DNA of 33,284 nucleotides from UMGS1498 sp900552335 (GTDB taxonomy: Bacteria > Bacillota_I > Bacilli_A > RF39 > UBA660), in contig CABSFU010000010.1 in the NCBI GenBank assembly GCA_902477075.1, forward strand, positions 1 through 33,284, read 5' to 3'. The notes under the pieces were generated by a model that was not told the DNA's origin, made no database searches, and saw only the letters and a program-made list of their open reading frames with translations. Position numbers and translations under genes: made by a program. Of the stretch, positions 24,043 through 31,081 are shown piece by piece. Within the stretch, counting starts at the first letter, position 1. Each line of letters opens with the position of its first letter.

Positions 24043-24071
24043 ATAATAATAGTTTTTATTTCAAAAGTCAA
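24043..24071 (-). promoter_or_regulatory. Sigma-A promoter of the attenuator leader
   Basis: TTGACT (24071-24066), 17-base spacer, TATTAT (24048-24043) on the minus strand. It begins just after the stop codon of the broken gene at 24075. Confidence 0.65.
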
Positions 24072-24074
24072 GAC

Positions 24075-24347
24075 CTATGCTTGTTTTATATAATCTTCAA
24101 GTTCTGATAATTTAATTTTTTTACCTAAATTATTAACATATATTTCACTAGAATAATTAAACACTAAATACAGATTGTTTTTAATATATATTCTATGTGG
24201 CTCAATATAAGTTAAATTAGTTTTATCAATTCTTCTAATACTTCCATTTTCTATTATTGGTGTAGTATTTCAAAAATCACATATTACCCTTAACCTCAAT
24301 TCTAAAGATTCTTCAATTTCAATTTCTTCTTTAATAATATTTACCAT
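24075..24347 (-). pseudogene. 90-codon gene interrupted by an in-frame TGA
   Basis: From the ATG at 24347 (AAAGGG upstream) the frame reads MVNIIKEEIEIEESLELRLR then VICDF, a TGA at 24272-24270, then NTTPIIENGSIRRIDKTNLT onward to ELEDYIKQA and TAG. The frame is otherwise open for 64 codons, including hydrophobic strands (RIYIKNNLYLVFNYSSEIYV). If TGA were read as Trp the protein would be intact, as in code-4 mollicutes, but this genome uses TGA as a stop. I do not recognise the product. Likely a nonsense mutation in the degenerate island, or a gene imported from a code-4 host. Confidence 0.6.
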
Positions 24348-24376
24348 AGACAAACCCTTTCTATGATTTTTTCAAA

Positions 24377-24407
24377 AAACGAAAAAATCAATCATTTCTG
24401 ATTGATT
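24377..24407 (-). terminator. Terminator of the tRNA operon
   Basis: 9-bp stem AATCAATCA/TGATTGATT with a 4-base loop and a T-rich tail on the minus strand, 40 bases after tRNA-Leu. Confidence 0.85.
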
Positions 24408-24416
24408 CATATATTT

Positions 24417-24451
24417 AAAGTTCGAATATTCGAACAAATCTTCAGTGGTGC
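24417..24451. repeat. 35-bp direct repeat, tRNA-proximal copy (candidate att site)
   Basis: Identical to 20852-20886. It includes the encoded CCA, the discriminator and two acceptor bases of tRNA-Leu plus 29 bases of its 3' flank with a 16-bp palindrome. Confidence 0.75.
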
Positions 24452-24530
24452 GAGTGAAGGGACTTGAACCCCCACGCCGTAAGGCACTAGATCCTAAGTC
24501 TAGCGCGTCTGCCAATTTCGCCACACTCGC
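24446..24530 (-). tRNA. tRNA-Leu (anticodon TAG), CCA encoded
   Basis: Acceptor GCGAGTG pairs with CACTCGC, discriminator A and CCA follow. The anticodon loop CTTAGGA carries TAG on a 5-bp stem, the variable arm is long as in Leu tRNAs, and the T loop is TTCAAGT. The 85-base length with CCA fits a class II tRNA. Confidence 0.95.
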
Positions 24531-24535
24531 AATAA

Positions 24536-24612
24536 TGGTGTCCCAGGAGGGATTCGAACCCCCGACACCCGCCTTAGAAGGGCGATGCTCTATCCAGCTG
24601 AGCTACTGAGAC
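24536..24612 (-). tRNA. tRNA-Arg (anticodon TCT), CCA encoded
   Basis: Acceptor GTCTCAG pairs with CTGGGAC (one T-G), then A and CCA. The anticodon loop CTTCTAA gives TCT, and the T loop is TTCGAAT. It lies 5 bases upstream of tRNA-Leu in one transcript. Confidence 0.95.
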
Positions 24613-24639
24613 GATTTATTCCCATTCGAGAACAAATCA

Positions 24640-24668
24640 ATTATATCCCAAAAAGTAAAATTATTCAA
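24640..24668 (-). promoter_or_regulatory. Sigma-A promoter of the tRNA-Arg/tRNA-Leu operon
   Basis: TTGAAT (24668-24663), 17-base spacer, TATAAT (24645-24640), overlapping the stop region of gerM. Confidence 0.65.
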
Positions 24669-25611
24669 TAGTTTTTATAACACTTTTATAAATTTCTTCA
24701 TTATTCACTTCAAAAATAACCTCTTTTACATCATAATTATCCCCTACTGATAAACTAATAGAATAAATTACTTCTTCTAATATATTTTTGCTATTGGCAT
24801 CATTAAATAAATAATCATTAAAAACAAGAGATAAAGAATCTAGTTCTTGCTCAGTTGCAAGTAAAGAAATATTACTATTTAAATAACTCATCAAATTAGT
24901 ATTATATAAAGGAGCACTAGCTAATTCATCAATAATAATTTTTATTTTTTCACGATCATCATTTACATATTTAGTAACAGGAACATAATAAGTATTATCA
25001 TTATATTTACTTACATAATAAACTGTAACGCTGTTGACATCCTTAAAACTTTCTATATTGTATTCTTTATTAATTCCATAACTACGATCTAAAGTACCAG
25101 GAAGATGAATACCTGTTTGTGGTAATTTAGACAGAATATCTCCTTCCACATAAATAATTACCTTGTTTACACCTTCTATACTAGTTAGAGTATAAACAAT
25201 GGCTTCAATCATCTTTTCTTCATTTTCCTTTTTAACGTCTAATATTTTTTTAGAAAAGTTAACTTTTATAACGTCTTCCACCAAATCAATACTAAGAATT
25301 TCCGTATCACTTGGCAAAATAGATTGAAAACCACTTGGTATCTTGCTTTCACCATTACCACCTTTAATTAAAACTTGTAATAACTCTTTTGCTTTTTTAG
25401 TAGTCTCTGTACTAGTAATAGCTACAGTCGTTCGTGCCAAATAATTATGATCATCTAATAAATAAATCACCGTTTTTAAATTATCATTTTCAATATATTT
25501 CACTTTTTCTTCTACTTTTAATTCTTTACTAGGAATTAAGCACAGTAAAAGCAAAGCAAATAAAACGGCACTAGACATAATAATTCGCTTTGATAAAAAT
25601 CGCTTTATCAT
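24661..25611 (-). CDS. gerM: GerMN-domain sporulation/germination protein (GerM-like)
   Basis: GerM-type proteins act at the mother-cell/forespore envelope and in spore germination. The 316-residue product has an N-terminal membrane anchor (residues about 10-27, IIMSSAVLFALLLLCLIP) and two GerMN domains. The first (about 60-175) includes LIKGGNGESKIPSGFQSILP and EDVIKVNFSKK. The second (about 195-310) includes VTVYYVSKYNDNTYYVPVTK and IIIDELASAP. GGGTGATTAG precedes the ATG. It follows gerE across a terminator, and a tRNA promoter overlaps its 3' end. Confidence 0.85.
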   Translation of the reverse strand: MIKRFLSKRIIMSSAVLFALLLLCLIPSKELKVEEKVKYIENDNLKTVIYLLDDHNYLARTTVAITSTETTKKAKELLQVLIKGGNGESKIPSGFQSILPSDTEILSIDLVEDVIKVNFSKKILDVKKENEEKMIEAIVYTLTSIEGVNKVIIYVEGDILSKLPQTGIHLPGTLDRSYGINKEYNIESFKDVNSVTVYYVSKYNDNTYYVPVTKYVNDDREKIKIIIDELASAPLYNTNLMSYLNSNISLLATEQELDSLSLVFNDYLFNDANSKNILEEVIYSISLSVGDNYDVKEVIFEVNNEEIYKSVIKTIE

Positions 25612-25634
25612 CTAATCACCCTAATAAACTATAT

Positions 25635-25660
25635 GAAAAAAACCGCAAAAAATACGGTTT
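25635..25660 (-). terminator. Terminator after gerE
   Basis: Stem AAACCG/CGGTTT around a loop of nine bases, followed on the minus strand by seven T; it abuts the gerE stop codon. Confidence 0.75.
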
Positions 25661-25865
25661 ATAATGATAATTCTCCAAGTTTTAATAGTTCTATTACAGC
25701 ACCAGCTCTTCCTTTAACACCAAGCTTTTGCATAGCATTTGAAATATGATTTCTTACTGTTTTTTCACTTATTTTTAATTTAAGTGCTATATCACTAGTA
25801 GAATAATTTAAAATTAACAATTCAAAAACTTCTTTTTCTCTCTTTGTTAAAATACCTTTTTTCAT
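25659..25865 (-). CDS. gerE: Spore-specific LuxR-type regulator GerE
   Basis: GerE regulates late mother-cell (sigma-K) genes, mainly coat genes. The 68-residue product is a lone LuxR/FixJ-type helix-turn-helix: LTKREKEVFELLILNYSTSD, then IALKLKISEKTVRNHISNAM and QKLGVKGRAGAVIELLKLGE. Length matches B. subtilis GerE (74). The ATG at 25865 is preferred over a GTG at 25877 because GAGGGG precedes it. A CATACAATA -10 (25919-25911) fits sigma-K, known to drive gerE in Bacillus. Identity is supported by neighbouring gerM and spoIIIAH-like genes. Confidence 0.88.
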   Translation of the reverse strand: MKKGILTKREKEVFELLILNYSTSDIALKLKISEKTVRNHISNAMQKLGVKGRAGAVIELLKLGELSL

Positions 25866-25910
25866 GCTTCCCCTCACTTCCTAAGTTGGGTGGTTTATAT
25901 TTACTCATAT

Positions 25911-25935
25911 TATTGTATGACAATCATTATTATGT
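25911..25935 (-). promoter_or_regulatory. Possible sigma-K promoter of gerE
   Basis: CATACAATA (25919-25911) matches the sigma-K -10 (CATAnnnTA), with an AC-containing -35 region near 25933-25935. B. subtilis gerE is sigma-K dependent. Confidence 0.4.
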
Positions 25936-25952
25936 GTGAGAAAAAAAAGCCT

Positions 25953-25984
25953 AAAAAAATAAATAAAACATTGCTGTTTTATTT
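25953..25984 (-). terminator. Terminator after the spoIIIAH-like gene
   Basis: 10-bp stem (25961-25970 with 25975-25984), 4-base loop, then a T-rich run on the minus strand. Confidence 0.8.
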
Positions 25985-26476
25985 AAATTGAACGGTAATA
26001 TACATTTTTTCGTCAAAATTACTTTGAACCAAATTCATAATTTTGTTTGCAATTGTAGTATCATGTTCACTACTATCTACCACTACTTTTATTTGATCAT
26101 CTTTTATTTTTACAAACGTCTTTAAACTAAAAGTCTCATTTAATTGTTTCTCAATATTTTCTTCTTCAGATTTATGAATATTTAATTCCTTCATCTGGTC
26201 AAATGCACTATTTTTTTCTTCTACACTTTTTTCTTTATCCATTAAAATCAATTTCAGAGAATCTAATTGTTTTAAATAAGACTCATTATCTTCTGCTTTC
26301 AAAGCACTAATGATATTACTTGTTTCTATTGCAACATCATCATTATTGTCCTTCGTAGTTTCTGAGAAATTGGTATTGTTTAACAAAAGTTCTGATGGCA
26401 TGGTAATATAGTAAACGCTTAATACTAAAATCAAACTAAATAAAGTTAGAAACCAAATATTTTTTTTATTAATCAT
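25979..26476 (-). CDS. spoIIIAH: SpoIIIAH-like protein of the sporulation channel
   Basis: SpoIIIAH sits in the mother-cell membrane and pairs with forespore SpoIIQ to form the feeding-tube channel. The 165-residue product has one N-terminal membrane helix (about residues 8-26, IWFLTLFSLILVLSVYYI), a charged linker and a C-terminal YscJ/FliF-like ring-building domain (VKIKDDQIKVVVDSSEHDTT then IANKIMNLVQSNF). It is shorter than the B. subtilis protein (218). GGAGG precedes the ATG, and an excellent sigma-E promoter lies upstream. No other spoIIIA gene adjoins it here. Confidence 0.8.
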   Translation of the reverse strand: MINKKNIWFLTLFSLILVLSVYYITMPSELLLNNTNFSETTKDNNDDVAIETSNIISALKAEDNESYLKQLDSLKLILMDKEKSVEEKNSAFDQMKELNIHKSEEENIEKQLNETFSLKTFVKIKDDQIKVVVDSSEHDTTIANKIMNLVQSNFDEKMYITVQFK

Positions 26477-26504
26477 GAGCTTTCCTCCAATACTTGCCTA
26501 ATTC

Positions 26505-26532
26505 AATATATGAATAAACCAAAAAAATATTC
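26505..26532 (-). promoter_or_regulatory. Sigma-E promoter of the spoIIIAH-like gene
   Basis: GAATATT (26532-26526), 13-base spacer, CATATATT (26512-26505): a perfect -35 and a 7 of 8 -10 match to the sigma-E consensus. The -35 lies inside the terminator of the U32 gene. Confidence 0.65.
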
Positions 26533-26551
26533 AGAAAAATGAATATTTTTT
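26519..26551 (-). terminator. Terminator of the peptidase U32 gene
   Basis: Inverted repeat AAAAAATATTC/GAATATTTTTT with an 8-base loop directly at the stop codon, T run on the minus strand. Confidence 0.75.
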
Positions 26552-28730
26552 AAAAAGAATAATCTTCTTTATCTTCTATTTGAATTCTTAATGTTTGAAT
26601 ACCCATATCAAAATATTTTTGATAATCTAACAGTTTAATTTTTTTATAATGTTGAATAATCATCTTATCATCTTCTTGTTTAACTGGAAACTTGTTACCG
26701 TGCCCATCCTTTAAATAATTATTTTCATTTTTTACATCAAAATATTTTAATAAATTAAACTTGGAAATCATAACTTCTGGAACAGAACTTACAATCCATT
26801 CTAAATTTGGTTTTATATGATAACGGTTTTTATAACCATTTATTAAATCTTCTATTTGATTATCGTTTAATTCATAAGATAAGGTAATTCTTCTAGCACC
26901 CATACTTTGTAAAAAAGCTACGGAATAAGAATTAACAACATTGAGAGAAAAGTCTGTAATACAGTTGGAATAACTTTCCAATCCACCTAATTCACCAATT
27001 AAAGCATCCAAATGTAATGTATTATAGTTTGAAATCACTCGTCCTAATTTTAATACTTTTCTATCATCTTCAATAGAGTAATACAAGTCTTTATTCAAAT
27101 AGATACTCTTTATTTTTTTATTTTTGACAGCTTCGTAATCTTTTTGACTAGTTACCAAAACACTAAAACCTGATTCTTCTATTTCTTCCCTTAATGTAAT
27201 TTTATATTCTTTTTTCAAAAGTGGTTTCGATAAATTTGACATTTCTAATAATTGATCTACCATTTTTCTTCTCATCTCATTAACAGAAAACACTCTCACA
27301 AAAATATTTTCATCCTTTTCTATAAAAAGTTTTTCAAAGGTAAAAACTGTATTTCCTAGTTTGCTTAAAGAATGAGATAAATCTTGTTCTGTTGTAGGAT
27401 AATTAACACTTTCCTCTACAAGATCCCCCTCTATTTCTATTTTTTGTTGGTTCCAATCTACTATTAATTTCAAAGGTTCATTTTTTTTCGCTATTAATTT
27501 TCCTATTAATTTTACTTTTCTATTTCTTTGTTTTATTTTTTCATGAATTTCTTCTATCAACTCTACATCTTTTGTTTTTAAAACGATATCACCTATTCCT
27601 ACTCTTTGATCTACTTTGATAGATATCGTATCTCCTTTTTTACCTTTTTGAACTTCTTTTTTATGAAAAAACATTTTTAAAACCGTAAAGCCAATATCTT
27701 CTTTTCCAACAATACGGATTCCATCTAATCTATTTAGGGATTCACTTAATAAAATAGTCGCAAATCCATTTTGATAAGAGATTACTTTTCCAATTTCTAC
27801 TCCCATATGATTTGGGCGATATGGATTAATAAATTGATTATTTTCTTCATGAAATAAAAAACCTTTTGTAAATTTTCGGTTAAAAATAACCTGTAGTTTT
27901 CTAACTTCTTCTGTTAAGTCAATTTTTTTCTTTTCATAATAGGCATCTATTGCCATACGGTAAATATGTACCACTTGATAAACATATTCTGGGCTTTTCA
28001 TTCTTCCTTCAATTTTTAAACTATCTATATTTAAATCTAATAATTCATTTAAATGAGATAAAGTATTTAAATCTTTTGTTGAAAGTAGATAAGAATCTTT
28101 ATTTACCTTATGATTTCCACTATAAAAATCATAAGGCAGACGGCAACACTGTGTACAAGTTCCTCTATTACCACTTCTACCACCAATTAAACTGGACATT
28201 AAACATTGACCAGAATAACACATACATAAAGCACCATGAACAAATATTTCTAATTGAATATTTGTATTTTCTCTTATCTTTTTAATTGTTTCAATATCTG
28301 TTTCACGAGCTAATACTGTTCTTTCAAGTCCTAATTTTTCTAATAATTTAGCGCCCTCTAGGTTATGAATATGCATTTGAGTAGAAGCATGAATGCTTAA
28401 ATTAGGATACGTCTTTCTAACTTTATCCATCATACCAATATCCTGCATAATAACAGCATCTACGTTTATTTTTTGTAAAAATTCCATATATTTTAAGAAT
28501 TCTTCTATTTCATTTTCATAAATTAACGTATTTGCGGTTACATATACTTTTACACCATACTGATGAGCATATAAAACTGCCTCTTTCATTTCTGTTTCGT
28601 TAAAATTGGATGCGAATTTTCTAGCTCCGAAAAAGATGCCACCTAAATATACAGCATCACATCCTGCTTCTATTGCAGCTATTAAACTTTCTTTACTACC
28701 AACGGGCGCTAATAATTCTGTTTTTTTCAT
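26550..28730 (-). CDS. Peptidase U32 family protein with C-terminal DUF3656-like region
   Basis: U32 proteins, once called collagenases, include RlhA/TrhP-type enzymes that hydroxylate RNA bases with an Fe-S cluster and prephenate. The 726-residue product starts ELLAPVGSKESLIAAIEAGC. It holds the U32 signature EIFVHGALCMCYSGQCLMS followed by GNRGTCTQCCRLPY, giving the Cys set for the cluster. The rest (about 330-726) is a long C-terminal extension. GGTGAT precedes the start. It is the only gene in its transcript. An RNA-modification role is by family analogy; the substrate is not evident. Confidence 0.9.
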   Translation of the reverse strand: MKKTELLAPVGSKESLIAAIEAGCDAVYLGGIFFGARKFASNFNETEMKEAVLYAHQYGVKVYVTANTLIYENEIEEFLKYMEFLQKINVDAVIMQDIGMMDKVRKTYPNLSIHASTQMHIHNLEGAKLLEKLGLERTVLARETDIETIKKIRENTNIQLEIFVHGALCMCYSGQCLMSSLIGGRSGNRGTCTQCCRLPYDFYSGNHKVNKDSYLLSTKDLNTLSHLNELLDLNIDSLKIEGRMKSPEYVYQVVHIYRMAIDAYYEKKKIDLTEEVRKLQVIFNRKFTKGFLFHEENNQFINPYRPNHMGVEIGKVISYQNGFATILLSESLNRLDGIRIVGKEDIGFTVLKMFFHKKEVQKGKKGDTISIKVDQRVGIGDIVLKTKDVELIEEIHEKIKQRNRKVKLIGKLIAKKNEPLKLIVDWNQQKIEIEGDLVEESVNYPTTEQDLSHSLSKLGNTVFTFEKLFIEKDENIFVRVFSVNEMRRKMVDQLLEMSNLSKPLLKKEYKITLREEIEESGFSVLVTSQKDYEAVKNKKIKSIYLNKDLYYSIEDDRKVLKLGRVISNYNTLHLDALIGELGGLESYSNCITDFSLNVVNSYSVAFLQSMGARRITLSYELNDNQIEDLINGYKNRYHIKPNLEWIVSSVPEVMISKFNLLKYFDVKNENNYLKDGHGNKFPVKQEDDKMIIQHYKKIKLLDYQKYFDMGIQTLRIQIEDKEDYSF

Positions 28731-28772
28731 AACATCACCATATATCTATTATACTATGAATTCGATTATATC

Positions 28773-28798
28773 AAAAGAAAAACTATATTTCTATAGTT
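28773..28798 (-). terminator. Terminator after the pilin-like gene at 28814
   Basis: 7-bp stem AACTATA/TATAGTT with a GAAA loop on the minus strand, followed by TTTCTTTT. Confidence 0.7.
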
Positions 28799-28813
28799 CT
28801 AAGAATCCTATTT

Positions 28814-29845
28814 TTAATTTGTTATATACATAAATGTATCTCCAACGTTCATAGCACCTGTATAACTACTATAATTATATACTTTAATACTTCCATCTGT
28901 ATAAAATCCATAAAGTAATCTTGAAATTCCACCATTTGTGTTAAGTGTTGAAAAAATTACACTTCTACATGGCCTATATTCCTCTTGTATAAAGCCTGCC
29001 GGAACTATAGTAGTTTCTTTGTTAGCTTCTAAATTTTGAATAGTTCCTACTGTTACCATTACAGTTTTACCAATTTTTGTAAAACTAATGTAAGCGCCAC
29101 TGTAATAATAAGGGGAACTTGGAGATATAACATAGTTTGATACTTTTAAATTATTATTTAATAAATCAATATTTTTTTGATTACTATTTACTAAGCTAGA
29201 TAAATTATTTAAGTTACTATTTGTTTGTCCTAATTCACTTTGTAAAGCGTAATCATTTAAATTATTTTGTAATTCTTCAATATTACTTTTGATACTTGTT
29301 ATTTCAGTTGTATTACTTGCTATTTTTGTATCTAATTCTGTAGCTTTCGCATCTACTAAGTTATTTACTTCATCTTTGGAATATACATTACTAACATTCC
29401 CTGTTCCATTATCTAACATTGCTACATATTTATTTGTTAAAGCATCAAATCCTATGATACAATTTCCAGTTTTTTTATCTCCTACGATAATTCCACTATT
29501 ATAGTTTTTATATGCATAATATTTGTCATTTGAAATACATATGCTTGTATTTCCTTCTTTGTCTAAATAGAGTTTTCCTTCTCCATCTATGGTTCCTCTA
29601 TAATCTAGACTTTCTCCTTTTTTTGTACTTCCTTTGTGTTCCTTATCAAATAAAAATTCATAGACTCCATCATTTTCTATCGCATACAAATTGGCGGATT
29701 CTACTAGTCCTTGTATACTAGACGCTAGTGCTTTCTTTTTACTTTCTTCTATTACATTTGTTATCATTGGTACTGTAATTAAGGTAATCACGGATAATAT
29801 TACTATCACAGCTAATAACTCTATTAATGTAAATCCTTTTTTCAT
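28814..29845 (-). CDS. Type IV pilin-like protein, copy 3
   Basis: The 343-residue product begins MKKGFTLIELLAVIVIL with prepilin site and Glu5. Its middle domain is near-identical to copies 1 and 2. A coiled-coil linker follows (about residues 165-245, TKIASNTTEITSIKSNIEEL, LNNLSSLVNSNQKNIDLLNN). The unique head (about 100 residues, SPSSPYYYSGAYISFTKIGK, TVMVTVGTIQNLEA, YGFYTDGSIKVYNYSS) has the beta-rich, Gly/Tyr/Thr-rich look of phage tail-fibre tips. Start at 29845 fits the AAGGAAGG spacing better than the ATG at 29854. Likely a surface filament or pseudopilin adhesin. Confidence 0.88.
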   Translation of the reverse strand: MKKGFTLIELLAVIVILSVITLITVPMITNVIEESKKKALASSIQGLVESANLYAIENDGVYEFLFDKEHKGSTKKGESLDYRGTIDGEGKLYLDKEGNTSICISNDKYYAYKNYNSGIIVGDKKTGNCIIGFDALTNKYVAMLDNGTGNVSNVYSKDEVNNLVDAKATELDTKIASNTTEITSIKSNIEELQNNLNDYALQSELGQTNSNLNNLSSLVNSNQKNIDLLNNNLKVSNYVISPSSPYYYSGAYISFTKIGKTVMVTVGTIQNLEANKETTIVPAGFIQEEYRPCRSVIFSTLNTNGGISRLLYGFYTDGSIKVYNYSSYTGAMNVGDTFMYITN

Positions 29846-29986
29846 ATCCTTCATCCTTCCTTTTTATAGCAACAAAAAAGAAGAGGAATTTAAAATACCC
29901 CCCCCCGTTTACAAATAGCAAACAATAAAAATTCACTATCTACAAACTATATTACTATTTTTATTCACACATTTAATATATCAAAA
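29361..29986 (-). repeat. Dispersed pilin N-terminal/leader module, copy 3
   Basis: Near-identical to 1-601 and 19804-20432, covering the N-terminal coding part and the leader to the TTGATA element. Confidence 0.85.
29846..29986 (-). promoter_or_regulatory. Pilin leader with 9-G homopolymer, copy 3
   Basis: TTGATA (29984-29979), 24 bases, TAATAT in the 17-base motif (29957-29941), a hairpin GTTTGC/GTAAAC in which one pair has become G-U, nine G (29906-29898), a terminator-like hairpin with one mismatch, and AAGGAAGG. Confidence 0.65.
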
Positions 29987-30047
29987 AAGATACTCTTTTT
30001 CAAGTACCCATTCTAAACTTTATTAATTTATTCTTTCCTAAAATATG

Positions 30048-30395
30048 TTACTTTCTTCCATATTTTTTATTTAATAACTTTCCAATTGTAAAATAAACAA
30101 ACAATTGTAAAGGAACCAAAACAGCAAATGCCAACAACATTTTCAAAATAAAATTATCAACAAAACATACAATTGTACAAGTCGTTGCTATAATAAAAGA
30201 ATTTGCTAAAGAAACAACATTTGCTAAAAAGGAAAGCGTTACTTTTCCCAAATCTAAATGATAATTTTTAACTAGAAAATTGAAATAAATATTTTCCCTA
30301 AATTTATACAATTTTTTTTCATTTAAAATCACAAAAAATAAATAAAATAAATATACTACTATAAATGACACAACAAACACTACTAATTCTTCCAT
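30048..30395 (-). CDS. Unknown small membrane protein
   Basis: The 115-residue product has three hydrophobic segments, about residues 4-24 (LVVFVVSFIVVYLFYLFFVI), 52-80 (VTLSFLANVVSLANSFIIAT) and 84-106 (ILKMLLAFAVLVPLQLFVYF), and a basic C-terminus (KYGRK). I do not recognise a family. AGGAAGTGATATT precedes the ATG. It is divergent from def and lies downstream of nothing on its strand, so it is probably monocistronic. Confidence 0.7.
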   Translation of the reverse strand: MEELVVFVVSFIVVYLFYLFFVILNEKKLYKFRENIYFNFLVKNYHLDLGKVTLSFLANVVSLANSFIIATTCTIVCFVDNFILKMLLAFAVLVPLQLFVYFTIGKLLNKKYGRK

Positions 30396-30449
30396 AATAT
30401 CACTTCCTAACTAGATTATAATATATTTTCATTCTTTCAGCAATCCAAT

Positions 30450-30478
30450 TTGTTATTTTCCTAAAAATATGTTAAAAT
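30450..30478 (+). promoter_or_regulatory. Sigma-A promoter of def
   Basis: TTGTTA (30450-30455), 17-base spacer, TAAAAT (30473-30478). Its start point near 30485 lies downstream of the alternative ATG at 30469, supporting the def start at 30499. Confidence 0.55.
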
Positions 30479-30498
30479 ATGTCGCGTGGGGTGATAAT

Positions 30499-31047
30499 AT
30501 GTTTAAAAAATTAGATATATTAGATGAAAAAGATAAAAGACTTCGAATGATTAGTAAAGAAGTTACTTTTCCTTTATCAAAAGAAGATAAAAAAACAATC
30601 CAAAGAATTATTGATCATTTAACATATAGTCAAATTGAAGAATATGAAAAAAAATACGATTTAAGACCTGGAACAGGTTTAGCGTTTGTTCAACTAGGAA
30701 TTTTAAAAAGAATTATTGTTATTGTAGATGAAGTTGGGGAAGAAAAATTTGATAATTATGTTGTAATTAATCCAACAATTGTAAGCCATTCTGAAGAAAT
30801 GATTGCAGCTGATGTTGGTGAAGGATGTTTAAGTGTTAATCGTGAAGTAGAAGGACATGTTCCAAGATATGCTCGTGTTACTGTTGAAGGATACGATGAA
30901 GAGGGAAATAAAATTAGAATACGTGCAAGAGAAGAATTATCCATTGCCTTTCAACATGAAATCGACCATTTAAATGGAATATTATTTTATGATAGAATTA
31001 ATAAAAATAAACCATTTTTTAGTGAAAGAGAAATACGTTTAATATAG
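30499..31047 (+). CDS. def: Peptide deformylase
   Basis: Def removes the formyl group from nascent proteins with a Fe/Zn centre. The 182-residue product has all three motifs: GTGLAFVQLG (motif 1, GxGLAAxQ), EGCLSV with the metal Cys (motif 2) and QHEIDHLNGILF with two metal His and catalytic Glu (motif 3). The start at 30499 has GGGGTGATAAT upstream. An N-terminal extension to 30469 is rejected because the promoter lies over it. spoVB follows 34 bases later. Confidence 0.95.
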   Translation: MFKKLDILDEKDKRLRMISKEVTFPLSKEDKKTIQRIIDHLTYSQIEEYEKKYDLRPGTGLAFVQLGILKRIIVIVDEVGEEKFDNYVVINPTIVSHSEEMIAADVGEGCLSVNREVEGHVPRYARVTVEGYDEEGNKIRIRAREELSIAFQHEIDHLNGILFYDRINKNKPFFSEREIRLI

Positions 31048-31068
31048 CGCATTTCTTTTTTTATTTTT

Positions 31069-31076
31069 CATATAAT
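31069..31076 (+). promoter_or_regulatory. -10 element directly before spoVB (possible sigma-E, leaderless)
   Basis: CATATAAT fits both sigma-E (7 of 8) and, as TATAAT, sigma-A. It ends five bases before the ATG at 31082, and no ribosome binding site exists. A possible sigma-E -35 (GCATTTC, 31049-31055) is 5 of 7. Confidence 0.35.
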
Positions 31077-31081
31077 TTAAT

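Larger units (their letters stand above)
20852..24451. mobile_element. Candidate tRNA-Leu-associated genomic island, degenerate
   Basis: The interval is flanked by the 35-bp direct repeats, one of which overlaps the 3' end of tRNA-Leu, the usual layout of a tRNA-integrated element. Contents are accessory: a three-gene operon of unknown function, a frameshifted coiled-coil gene that resembles a mobilisation-protein tail, an attenuator with leader peptide, and a gene broken by an in-frame TGA. No integrase is present, so the element would be a fossil. Confidence 0.5.

Noticed and set aside
24270..24272. Reading TGA as Trp genome-wide (code 4)
   Set aside because: TGA ends the DUF4186 gene within an ATGA overlap, and the housekeeping genes translate cleanly with TGG as Trp, so a standard code is more likely.
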